Assembly: GCA_000242235.1 (NCBI GenBank)
Contig: JH590863.1
Coordinates: 1-64,000 of the forward strand
DNA: 64,000 nt
From: Stomatobaculum longum
GTDB lineage: Bacteria; Bacillota; Clostridia; Lachnospirales; Lachnospiraceae
Direction of reading: 5' to 3'
Below, one piece after another: positions 50,422 to 58,697 of the stretch. Positions within the stretch are counted from its first letter, which is position 1; the number at the start of each line of letters is the position of its first letter. The notes beneath the pieces were generated by a model. It was not told the DNA's origin. It saw nothing but the letters and a program-made list of their open reading frames with translations, and ran no database searches. The position numbers were made by a program, and so were the translations under genes.

Positions 50422-52603
50422 GGCGGGGCTGCTCGCGGCAGCTGCTGCGGGACTCAGTCTGTTTGCGGCGCACGGCCTCGCCGGGGACGGCTTTTTTGCG
50501 GAGCAGTTCGCGGACCCGCGGACGGCGGCGATGCTCCTCGAGACCGTGTTTGTATACCTGCTCTTTTTCTGTGTCGATCGGATTTGCGGGAGCGGGCAGC
50601 GAAAGATAGCGCGTGTTCTCCTGCTACTCAGCTTCGCGTTCCGCCATCTGGCACTGTGCAGTGTGCTCATGGCGGGATTCTGGGTTCTTATGTTGAGTCT
50701 TGCCGGCATGGCGCTCTTATACCGCCGTGCGGAGATCGCCGCCACGGCGGAGAAGCTGTATCGCGGTTTCCTGACGGGGGCGGCGTGCTGGATTGCGCTG
50801 GTCGGCCTGCTGTCAGGCTTTCATATCGGCGGTCTTTTCACCTGGCGCGCGCTGGCGGGCGTATTTTCGCTGCTTGCGCTGCTCACCGCAGGGCGGGCAC
50901 TTGCCACCGGGGGGCTTCGAAGCAGAGCGCTTCCCGGCGCGGCGGCGGATGTGCGGCGGAGCGTCGGAGAGAGCGCTGTCAGGGCGCTCACAATCACGGC
51001 TGTACTCGTGCAGCTCGGCCGCCTGAATCTCGCAGTCGACTACGATTCCCTCCGCTATGCGCTCCGCTCGCCCTTTGTGCTCGACAACGGCAGGGGCATT
51101 TTCGAGGCGCTCGGCTCGGTGAATCAGGTCTATTTTTACCCGAAGGGGCTCGAAATTCTGACCTTGCCGCTATACCTCGGGAAAAGTTACGGCCCGACAC
51201 TTGCCTTTTCCTTTTGCCTCGGGCTGCTGCTCTTATTTCTTCTCTATGATTTCTGCAGAGCGGAAATCGGAGAGAAGAGCGCGCTCTACCCGGTCGCTGT
51301 CGCCGCGCTGCTGCCCGGCGTCATGAACTTAAGCGTCTCGGCGAAGACCGATCTCATCACGATTTTATTTCAGCTCTATGCCGTGCGGGAAGTGCGCCGC
51401 GCGGAACGGCGGCGCGGTACGGAGCGCCGTGTCGCTTTTTCCTTTGCCGCGAGCGCGCTGCTCTTTACCTTCATGCTGAAACCGACGGCGCCGGTCTTTT
51501 CGGGGGGCTTACTCATCGGCTTTTTCCTCTACGCGCTGTTATACGGACGGCGGAGAGGACATATCACGCTGTTTGCCGGGGGCGGACAGAAAGATAAGAC
51601 ACCGTGGCGGCAGCTTTTGCTCCCGCTGCTGTTTACCTTGACAGCGCTTGCGGCCGTGACGCTTCGGACGCTGCATCTGACCGGTTATCCGCTGGTCTCG
51701 GTCTTCACCGGCCTCTTTGAGACACTCGGTTTTCGCGGCAGATATCCGCTCGCCGTGCAGAGTCTCCCGGACGCCGGGGCAGAGCTCTCCGGGAAAGCGC
51801 GTCTCTTTGCGCTTCTCCTGCGCCTTCGCCTTCTGTTTCTGACGCCGGTCGGGGAAGCGGGGCTGCACATCCGGATTGCCTGGGGCACGACACTGATTCC
51901 CGTCCTGCTCCTTGCGCTCTGCGTTCGCGGGCGCAGGGAAACGCCGCAAAGGGCGGGCAGCGCGGCCTTGCCGGGCTGTCTCCTCGCGGTGCAGGGTGTT
52001 TTGCTGCTCCTCTCGCTCGAGCGCCTGCATCAGATTGACGGCAATTACTACGGCCTCTTTTATCTGCTGCTTCTGTTCACGGTCTTTCTTTTGTGGCGGG
52101 AGAAGAGCGCGCTGTTATTCCGGGCGCTTAGCCCGGCGGCCCTGCTCGCTGTCCTGATGCTCTGCCTCACCAACTGGGCGGGCGCGCGGGGCTATACGGG
52201 CTATGAGGAGCGGGCCGGCCTTTTTTATCCGCACGGGCGGCTCGCCGAAGAGACGTTGATTCTCGACGGCGGCGAGCCCATCTACCGCTATGTGAAAAAT
52301 GCGCCGCGCATGCGCCTTCTGACCCTGGCGGCCGAGCCGGAGTGCTACCTGCTGCCCTGTGACGCGCAAAGTTACACCGACCTCGCGGGGAGCGGCGGCA
52401 ATGTGTATCTCGTGAAGACGCTGGATCTTTTTAAGGAATTTCTGGACCGTGCGGGCATAGACGCGCTCTATACGGACGATATGTTTCTGGCGGATCACAG
52501 CCGCGCGGCCGATATCATCCGCTATCTCGAGGAAGAGGGGAGCATTGAAGTCGTGATACGGCAGGAGGGAAATGCCCTCTATCGCTACCACCGCGCGCGC
52601 TAG
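50402..52603 (+). CDS. Large multi-spanning membrane protein, GT-C-like (1 of 3)
   Basis: 733 residues. About 12-13 hydrophobic helices; an early loop 'NLAVDYDSLRYALRSPFVLD' (near 215) offers an acidic motif of the GT-C kind. The last ~130 residues form a soluble domain ('YPHGRLAEETLILDGGEPIY'). No family could be named. The start at 50402 (GGAG five bases upstream) overlaps the preceding gene; an upstream GTG at 50396 is less likely. Genes 2 and 3 of this set follow directly, suggesting a joint role in building or decorating a glycan outside the membrane. Confidence 0.75.
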   Translation: MWTTGRRAGLLAAAAAGLSLFAAHGLAGDGFFAEQFADPRTAAMLLETVFVYLLFFCVDRICGSGQRKIARVLLLLSFAFRHLALCSVLMAGFWVLMLSLAGMALLYRRAEIAATAEKLYRGFLTGAACWIALVGLLSGFHIGGLFTWRALAGVFSLLALLTAGRALATGGLRSRALPGAAADVRRSVGESAVRALTITAVLVQLGRLNLAVDYDSLRYALRSPFVLDNGRGIFEALGSVNQVYFYPKGLEILTLPLYLGKSYGPTLAFSFCLGLLLLFLLYDFCRAEIGEKSALYPVAVAALLPGVMNLSVSAKTDLITILFQLYAVREVRRAERRRGTERRVAFSFAASALLFTFMLKPTAPVFSGGLLIGFFLYALLYGRRRGHITLFAGGGQKDKTPWRQLLLPLLFTLTALAAVTLRTLHLTGYPLVSVFTGLFETLGFRGRYPLAVQSLPDAGAELSGKARLFALLLRLRLLFLTPVGEAGLHIRIAWGTTLIPVLLLALCVRGRRETPQRAGSAALPGCLLAVQGVLLLLSLERLHQIDGNYYGLFYLLLLFTVFLLWREKSALLFRALSPAALLAVLMLCLTNWAGARGYTGYEERAGLFYPHGRLAEETLILDGGEPIYRYVKNAPRMRLLTLAAEPECYLLPCDAQSYTDLAGSGGNVYLVKTLDLFKEFLDRAGIDALYTDDMFLADHSRAADIIRYLEEEGSIEVVIRQEGNALYRYHRAR

Positions 52604-52625
52604 CGCGCCAAGACAAGGAGGAGCC

Positions 52626-54518
52626 ATGGGAGAAAAGCAAAAGAAACAGGATATCCGCAGCGATCTCTTGCTGCTCGCCGCGCTCATCGCCTGGGCGTTC
52701 TTTGTGAACCGGCAGTTCCGGATCAGCGGGCTCTACAAGGACGATCTCTACACCTGGTCCTGCTGGGGCGAGCAGAGTTTTTGGCAATATGCCTTTCCGC
52801 AGGGCTCCACCCGCTGCCGCTTTGTCTACTGGGCGGCGTCTTGGCTGGAGTTGCAACTCATCGGCCACCACATCGACTGGATTGTCCCGTTCAACATTCT
52901 GCTGAATGCGGGGCTCGCGGGTTTCCTTTATCTCTTTGCCAAGCGCCTCTCCGGAAACCGCGCGGTTGCGTTTGCCGTGGGCTTTTTGTTTCTCGGCTCT
53001 CACTTTGCCTACTACCAGATCGGGCAGCTGCTCGGCCTCATGGAGACCATGGGCGTCTTCTTCGCGGTGTTGCAGGCCTTTTTCCTGTACCGCTACCTGA
53101 GGGGGCGGGCGGAGACAAAGAACTTTTGCCTCGCGTTGCTCGTCTATTTTCTGAACTGCTTCACGCATGAGCGCTACATGGTGCTGCTGCCCATGTTTTT
53201 CTACTGCCTACTCGTTAGACGGGACAAAAAGTGGTACCGCTATCTCGCGGTCGTCGCGGTCTTTTTGCTGATGCAGGGCATACGCCTTTTGATGATAGGG
53301 ACGGTCTCGCCCGAGGGCACCGGCGGCACCAGCTTAAAGGACACCTTCACCGTGCAGGGGGCGATTACGAATTTTGTGCTCGAAGCGCTGTATTCGATTG
53401 GGGTCAATGCGGGGCCGGAGCACCTCTGCGGCCGCCCCTGGCAGGATACTTCGTTTCGTGTCAAAGTGCTGGTGCTGTTCTGGAACCTCGCGATGCTCTT
53501 TTACCTGCTGATCAGCTTCTACCAGCTCTTTTTGTCGAGAAGGTACCGGAAGCGCGGGGCGGAGGGCATGAAGCTCCTTAGGGACCTCGTCTTTTTCCTC
53601 GGTTTCTGGATCGGCTCCGCGGCTGCCTCGGCGGTCACGATACGCGTGGAGCTCCGCTGGGTCTATGTGCTCTATGCGTTTCAACTCCTACTACTCGCCT
53701 ATCTCTACGGAATCCGGCGGGCTTCCTGCGAGGCGCGGAACGCGGACCCCGAGGCGAAGCGCCGCTATCAGTTTGACAATGCGGTGCCGCTTGCGCTGCT
53801 CTCGGTTGTTGCCCTGTTAAGTCTCGTGATGCAGCAGTATTACCGCCGTTTTATCCCGAAGATTTATCTCTTTCCGGATCAGGCGCGCTATAACTCCCTC
53901 GCCGATGTGACCTACGGCAGGTACGGGAGAGAGATGCTCGGCAAGGACATCGTGATTGTCGGCAACAGCTATGAGATGAGCGATTTCACGGGGCGCACCT
54001 TCTTTAAGACCTTTGATCCGGCGCACACCGGGCAGGGCACGGTGGTCCGGCATGTGGCCTCGGTCTATGACATCGGGCTCGTGCATCCGGATATGCTCGT
54101 GCTCTTTGAGGACCCCGCACACAATGCGTTTCTCGATGAGACCAAGGCGGTGCGGGAGTTGCAGTGCGCGGTCGACTACGGCTACTATGAAGACGAGTGG
54201 ATGGATCAGCGCGCATCCCTCCGCATTCTGCTGCAGGAGAGCGGCGAATTGCACTTCCGTGTGACCTACCCCGGCACCCTGCGGGGCGGCGAGGAAATCA
54301 CGGTCGAGAGCGGAAACAGCGTGCAGCATTTCCCGCTCACGAAAAATCGCGAGAGTTTCACGGTCGCAGGGACGCCCTTTGCGCTTAACAGCTTCCGCTT
54401 TTCGACGAACTTTCAGGTGGAGAATGCCGCCGAACAGCGCGGCGATACGCCGCTCGCGCTGCTGGTTCGCTTTGATGTCGATGCGGGAGAAGGAGAGAAG
54501 GCATGGGAAGAAAAATAA
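52626..54518 (+). CDS. Large multi-spanning membrane protein, GT-C-like (2 of 3)
   Basis: 630 residues. About 10-11 hydrophobic helices; after the first helix comes 'FRISGLYKDDLYTWSCWGEQ' (near 35-55) with an acidic pair (KDD), the expected position of a GT-C catalytic acid. The C-terminal ~180 residues are a soluble domain, predicted to be outside ('IVGNSYEMSDFTGRTFFKTF'). The start follows AAGGAGG; the longer frame is not helix-rich. It overlaps the third gene by 16 bp. The pattern resembles, but was not matched to, GacL-like proteins. Confidence 0.75.
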   Translation: MGEKQKKQDIRSDLLLLAALIAWAFFVNRQFRISGLYKDDLYTWSCWGEQSFWQYAFPQGSTRCRFVYWAASWLELQLIGHHIDWIVPFNILLNAGLAGFLYLFAKRLSGNRAVAFAVGFLFLGSHFAYYQIGQLLGLMETMGVFFAVLQAFFLYRYLRGRAETKNFCLALLVYFLNCFTHERYMVLLPMFFYCLLVRRDKKWYRYLAVVAVFLLMQGIRLLMIGTVSPEGTGGTSLKDTFTVQGAITNFVLEALYSIGVNAGPEHLCGRPWQDTSFRVKVLVLFWNLAMLFYLLISFYQLFLSRRYRKRGAEGMKLLRDLVFFLGFWIGSAAASAVTIRVELRWVYVLYAFQLLLLAYLYGIRRASCEARNADPEAKRRYQFDNAVPLALLSVVALLSLVMQQYYRRFIPKIYLFPDQARYNSLADVTYGRYGREMLGKDIVIVGNSYEMSDFTGRTFFKTFDPAHTGQGTVVRHVASVYDIGLVHPDMLVLFEDPAHNAFLDETKAVRELQCAVDYGYYEDEWMDQRASLRILLQESGELHFRVTYPGTLRGGEEITVESGNSVQHFPLTKNRESFTVAGTPFALNSFRFSTNFQVENAAEQRGDTPLALLVRFDVDAGEGEKAWEEK

Positions 54519-55846
54519 CGGTTCGGCTCCTGCCGTTCTTCGGCTTTCTCTTTCTGACGGCCTATCTCCGGTCTGCGAGCGTGAATGTGGTCTACACCGA
54601 CTACATCCGCCTCGTGAACAGCTATCTTGAAAATGTGTACAGCTTGTCACCCTACCTGCACGGCGATGTCCTGACCCGGATTCCGGTCAACTACTTAGAG
54701 CGCATTGTGAATGTGCGCTTCTTTCACTACAGCACGATGTTCGACATGGTGCTCGGCGCAGCCTTTCTCTCCTTGAATGCCTATCTCCTGGGGCGCTACT
54801 GCGAGAGAAAGCGGCTGCCGCTCGCGGTGACGGCGCTCCTCATGCTCCTCATGTTCTCGCTGAACAAGTGGGAGATGCTGACCAACGGCTCGGGCTGGGT
54901 GCACTTTGCGGCCTTTGCGCTCTTTTTCTGCCACTATCTGAGTCTCGAGGCACTGCTGCAAAAGACCGGAGACAGGAAGGCGGCAAGGCGCCTGCTCTGG
55001 CTGCCCTCGTTCACGATACTCTTTTTTGCGGGACCTTACTGTGCGATTTACGCGCTGACCGCCGTGCTCGCGGAACTTGTCATCGTGCTTCGCTTTCGGC
55101 GGGACTTTCGGCAGAGCGCGGCTCGCGTGCTCGCGGTGCTGCTACCCTTCGGGCTCTATCTCATCAGCCGCAGCCTTTCGGTCGAAGAGAGACACGGCGC
55201 GACGACGGACTCGATTTTCACGGTTGTGCGGGCGCATCCCCTGCTCCTGCCGCGCTTCTTTGTGCGCTCTTTTGCCTCCGAGATCATCGGGCAGGAGAGT
55301 GCGGGACAGCTGCCGGGCTTTGTCTTCACGGGACTCGGCCTTCTGGTGCTCGCGCTCTACGCCCTTGCGTTTCGGCGCGCGGCAAAACTCATAGAGAAGG
55401 AGCGGAGCCTCTTTCCGCTTTGCCTCATTGCCTCGGGCTTTCTGAACCATCTGCTGGTCACGGCCTCCCGCTGGATTTTTCTCCGGGAAAATTACGGCAT
55501 GAGTTCCCGCTATGCGCTCCAGTATCAGGTCGGCATGCTGGGGCTCTTGCTGATTCTTTTCCTAGCGGCACGGGACAGCGGGAGGCAGGGCGCGCGCCGA
55601 CTCGCCGCCGTTTCGTTGCTTGTCTTTTGCCTCGGCAATCTCGCCACGACAGCGCACGAAATTCACATGGCACCCTACCGGAAAGAAAACTTTCTCGCGA
55701 TGCGGACGGTCGCAAAAAATTTTGAGGCCGAGAGCGATGAGACCCTCGTCAAGGTTCTTTCCTACCATGATCCTGTCCGGATACGGAAAGCACTGTCTCT
55801 GTTACAACATAAAAACTTAAATGTGTTTTATGAAAAAAAGGAGTAG
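54503..55846 (+). CDS. Large multi-spanning membrane protein, GT-C-like (3 of 3)
   Basis: 447 residues. About 10-11 helices. The first loop has 'VVYTDYIRLVNSYLENVYSL' (near 28-47), again an acidic motif placed as in GT-C enzymes, and 'SLNKWEMLTNGSGWVHFAAF' with Trp and Gly residues lies near 115-140. No soluble C-terminal domain. The ATG lies inside the previous gene's last codons, after GAGAAGG. LicD follows 9 bp later. Function inferred only from topology. Confidence 0.75.
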   Translation: MGRKITVRLLPFFGFLFLTAYLRSASVNVVYTDYIRLVNSYLENVYSLSPYLHGDVLTRIPVNYLERIVNVRFFHYSTMFDMVLGAAFLSLNAYLLGRYCERKRLPLAVTALLMLLMFSLNKWEMLTNGSGWVHFAAFALFFCHYLSLEALLQKTGDRKAARRLLWLPSFTILFFAGPYCAIYALTAVLAELVIVLRFRRDFRQSAARVLAVLLPFGLYLISRSLSVEERHGATTDSIFTVVRAHPLLLPRFFVRSFASEIIGQESAGQLPGFVFTGLGLLVLALYALAFRRAAKLIEKERSLFPLCLIASGFLNHLLVTASRWIFLRENYGMSSRYALQYQVGMLGLLLILFLAARDSGRQGARRLAAVSLLVFCLGNLATTAHEIHMAPYRKENFLAMRTVAKNFEAESDETLVKVLSYHDPVRIRKALSLLQHKNLNVFYEKKE

Positions 55847-55855
55847 AATCGCCTC

Positions 55856-56695
55856 ATGAATAATGCCTATGGCCTGCAGGCAGTGCAGGAAGCGAACTTG
55901 AAAATTTTAAAAGAGATACACCGAATCTGTGAGAAGTACAGGATTTCCTATGCGCTGGACTCCGGTACCCTGCTCGGTGCGATTCGCCACGGCGGTTTTA
56001 TTCCCTGGGACGACGATGCCGATATTGTGATGACGCGGAACCAGTGGGAGGCGTTCCGGAAGGTCGCACCGCGGGAACTCTGCGAAGGCATGCATCTTTT
56101 GCTGCCGGAGAGCTTTCAGGGCGGAAGGCGTTTCTACGACTTCACGCCGCGCATCATCTACGAGTACTCGAGACGGCGGAACCCGGATGCGGAGACTGCC
56201 TACTACGAGGAGAAGTTAAACCATCTCTGGGTGGATATCTTTATCCTGGACCGTCTGCCGGACGGACAGGCGGGCGCACATACGCTGCTCGAACAGAAGG
56301 CGCTCTACGCGCTCGCGATGGGACACCGGAGAACACTCAATTACGGGAAGTACAGCCTCGGACAGAAGAGTGCGGTATTTCTCGGCAGCAGCGCGGGAAA
56401 GCTGGTGCCGATGAAAAAGCTCTTTGCCCTCCAGGACAAAGTTGCGCGGCGGGCCAACAAAAAGCAGACAGCGGAGTGGTACTACTCGAATTACGATCCC
56501 GGCTACATCGACATCCGCCTGCCGGATGCCGTCGCGCAGGAGCGGATTCAGATTCGCTTTGAGGATTGCACGCTCTGCATTCCGAAGCATTACGACGAGG
56601 TACTCACGAAAATCTACGGGGATTATATGCAGTTGCCGCCGAAGGAAGAGCGGCGGCCGTCCCACGAGAGCACGGGGATTCAAATTTATGGCTGA
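55856..56695 (+). CDS. LicD family protein (phosphocholine- or similar phospho-transfer enzyme)
   Basis: 279 residues. 'ICEKYRISYALDSGTLLGAIRHGGFIPWDDDADI' near 26-58 is the LicD/FKRP signature with the D-x-D metal motif (WDDDAD). 'LWVDIFILDRLPDG' continues the nucleotidyltransferase-like fold. LicD proteins transfer phosphocholine or other phospho-groups onto wall glycans or teichoic acids. No choline kinase or CDP-choline genes are adjacent, so the transferred group is unknown. It overlaps the following GT2 gene by 8 bp. Confidence 0.92.
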   Translation: MNNAYGLQAVQEANLKILKEIHRICEKYRISYALDSGTLLGAIRHGGFIPWDDDADIVMTRNQWEAFRKVAPRELCEGMHLLLPESFQGGRRFYDFTPRIIYEYSRRRNPDAETAYYEEKLNHLWVDIFILDRLPDGQAGAHTLLEQKALYALAMGHRRTLNYGKYSLGQKSAVFLGSSAGKLVPMKKLFALQDKVARRANKKQTAEWYYSNYDPGYIDIRLPDAVAQERIQIRFEDCTLCIPKHYDEVLTKIYGDYMQLPPKEERRPSHESTGIQIYG

Positions 56696-57668
56696 GAGAA
56701 CAAATATCCTGACCGTTGTGGTCTCGGTATTTAACGAGGAGGAGGCCCTGCCGCTTTGCCGGGAGCGCCTCACGGAAGTGCTGGAGAGGAGCGGCAGACC
56801 CTATGCCCTCCTCTTTGTCAATGACGGGAGCAGTGACCGGAGCGCGGAGCTTCTGGACCGCTTCGCGGCGGAGGACGCCCGCATCCGCGTCCTGCATTTC
56901 TCGCGGAATTTCGGGCACGAGGCCGCGATGATCGCGGGCATCGACTACGCGGAGGGCAATGTGATCTGCATGGACGCAGATCTCCAGCATCCGCCGCAGT
57001 GCATTCCGGAGATTGTGCGGGCGTTTAACGAGGGCTTTGATGTCATCAGCATGGTGCGTACCGCAAACCGCTCGGCGGGGCTCATCAAAAATATCACTTC
57101 CGCCGGATTTTACGGCGTTATGAATGCGCTGAGCGGCACCAGATTCGAGAAAAACGCATCGGACTTTTTCGGCATCTCGGCGCGCGCGGCGGAAGTGCTG
57201 CGGCACGACTACCGGGAGCGGGTGCGCTTTCTTCGCGGCTATGTGCAGAGTCTCGGGTTCCGGAGCACGACCCTCTCCTATGAGGCTGCGGAGCGCGCGG
57301 CGGGCCATTCCAAGTATTCGATCCGGAAACTGTTCCGGTTCTCGATGAATACGATTATGAGCTTTTCCGACCTGCCGCTCCGGCTCGGCATCTATGCGGG
57401 AATCGCCTCGGGTGCGCTCGGCGTGCTCCTGCTCCTCTATTCGATTTTCACGAAGCTACGCTTCGGCGCACCGGACGGCTACACAACCATCATCGTCGTG
57501 ATCTGCTTCATGTTCAGCATGCTGTTTCTGATTCTCGGCATCATGGGACAGTACATCGGCGTTCTGTTTCAGGAAGTGAAGGGGCGCCCGATTTACATTG
57601 TCGCGGCAGAGCGCGGCGCGCGGGCGGCGGAGCACGGTGTTTTGACAGACAAAAAAACAGAAGCGTAA
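56688..57668 (+). CDS. GtrB/ArnC-type family 2 glycosyltransferase with two C-terminal membrane helices
   Basis: 326 residues. 'LTVVVSVFNEEEALPLCRERL' and 'LFVNDGSSDRSAELLD' start the fold, 'NVICMDADLQHPPQCIPEIV' near 95 has the metal-binding motif, and 'HSKYSIRKLFRFSMNTIMSF' precedes two helices near 236-256 and 268-290. This is the polyprenyl-phosphate glycosyltransferase layout that makes Und-P-sugar for external GT-C enzymes. It could supply the three GT-C-like proteins upstream. A long hairpin follows the stop codon. Confidence 0.93.
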   Translation: MAERTNILTVVVSVFNEEEALPLCRERLTEVLERSGRPYALLFVNDGSSDRSAELLDRFAAEDARIRVLHFSRNFGHEAAMIAGIDYAEGNVICMDADLQHPPQCIPEIVRAFNEGFDVISMVRTANRSAGLIKNITSAGFYGVMNALSGTRFEKNASDFFGISARAAEVLRHDYRERVRFLRGYVQSLGFRSTTLSYEAAERAAGHSKYSIRKLFRFSMNTIMSFSDLPLRLGIYAGIASGALGVLLLLYSIFTKLRFGAPDGYTTIIVVICFMFSMLFLILGIMGQYIGVLFQEVKGRPIYIVAAERGARAAEHGVLTDKKTEA

Positions 57669-57675
57669 CAAGAAG

Positions 57676-57718
57676 AGGAGAATTCCCAGTAAAATACTGG
57701 GAATTCTCCTTGCAAGTT
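57676..57718 (+). terminator. Terminator after the second glycan operon
   Basis: A perfect 16-bp stem AGGAGAATTCCCAGTA / TACTGGGAATTCTCCT with loop AAA. The T tract is broken (TGCAAGTTTTT), and it overlaps the start of the sod promoter. Confidence 0.75.
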
Positions 57719-57737
57719 TTTCGGAATATGCTATAGT
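57710..57737 (+). promoter_or_regulatory. Promoter for superoxide dismutase
   Basis: TTGCAA (57710-57715), 16-bp spacer, TATAGT (57732-57737), 55 bp before the start codon. Confidence 0.65.
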
Positions 57738-57792
57738 GATGATAACAAGAATGATTCCTGTATTACAGGAACCCAACGAAAGGAGTCCCACT

Positions 57793-58410
57793 ATGTTTGA
57801 GCAGGTAAAGCTGGATTACGCATTCGCGGCACTGGAGCCGTATATCGACGCCCTGACCATGGAGACCCACTACTCCAAGCATCACGCGACCTACACCAAG
57901 AACTTCAATGCGGCGGTCGAGGCTGCCGGCATTGCGGGCAAGTCCGCAGAGCAGATTCTCTCTTCCCTCGATGAGGTGAAGGACGAGGCGAGCCGCAAGG
58001 CACTCCGGAATAACGGCGGCGGCTACTATAACCACAATCTCTACTTTGAGATTATGAGCCCGGAGAAGCACAGCGCGCCGGAAGGCAAGCTCGCGGCGGC
58101 CATTGAGAAGCAGTTCGGCTCCGTCGAGGCGCTGAAGGAAAAGCTCACGGCGCTGGCGGTCGGGCAGTTCGGTTCCGGCTGGGCATGGCTCTCGGCCAAC
58201 AAGGACGGAGAGCTTCAGGTTTCTGCGAGCGCAAACCAGGATAACCCTCTCATGGAGAGCAAGGGCTTTGTCCCGATTCTCGGCATCGATGTCTGGGAGC
58301 ACGCTTACTACTTAAAGTATAAGAACCTGCGCCCGGACTACGTAAAGGCATTCTTCGAGGTGCTCGACTGGAAGAAGGTCGCGGAGAAGTACGAGGCGGT
58401 ACTCGCATAA
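57793..58410 (+). CDS. sodA: Superoxide dismutase (Fe/Mn family)
   Basis: 205 residues, complete. 'METHYSKHHATYTKNFN' near 26 and 'NNGGGYYNHNLYFEIM' near 75 carry two His ligands; 'GIDVWEHAYYLKYKNLRPDY' supplies the Asp and His ligands. 'GSGWAWLSANKDG' is the usual Sod motif. It removes superoxide, useful to an anaerobe meeting oxygen. Metal type (Fe or Mn) cannot be fixed from sequence. The start follows AAAGGAG; the longer frame covers the promoter. Terminator behind it. Confidence 0.96.
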   Translation: MFEQVKLDYAFAALEPYIDALTMETHYSKHHATYTKNFNAAVEAAGIAGKSAEQILSSLDEVKDEASRKALRNNGGGYYNHNLYFEIMSPEKHSAPEGKLAAAIEKQFGSVEALKEKLTALAVGQFGSGWAWLSANKDGELQVSASANQDNPLMESKGFVPILGIDVWEHAYYLKYKNLRPDYVKAFFEVLDWKKVAEKYEAVLA

Positions 58411-58445
58411 GAGAGCGGTGACAAAAACGGCATCAAAACACGAAA

Positions 58446-58482
58446 GCAAAAAAGGCGTCGCAGAAGACTGCGGCGCCTTTTT
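58446..58482 (+). terminator. Terminator after sod
   Basis: AAAAAAGGCG-TCGCAG pairs with CTGCG-GCGCCTTTTT. The stretch from 58483 to 58636 has no recognised gene. Confidence 0.85.
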
Positions 58483-58636
58483 GCAGACTTCGCTGAGGCT
58501 GAAAAGCGGCGAAGCGGCGGGAGTATACAGCGCGGAAACGCCGCGAGAGAATCGACAAGAGCCTCGCGGATTTTCAATCGCCCGGAACCGGTTATCGTGG
58601 ATTTGCGGCCCGCTTCGCCCGAAGGTTCCGCGCAGT

Positions 58637-58676
58637 AGCAAAACCACCCCCCGCAGCGTAGTCGGGGTGGTTTTTT
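58637..58676. terminator. Bidirectional terminator before the BCCT transporter
   Basis: AAAACCACCCC pairs with GGGGTGGTTTT around a 13-nt loop, with A and T tracts. It serves the minus-strand BCCT gene ending at 58698. Confidence 0.85.
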
Positions 58677-58697
58677 GTTCGGACCTTTCGGTTCGGT

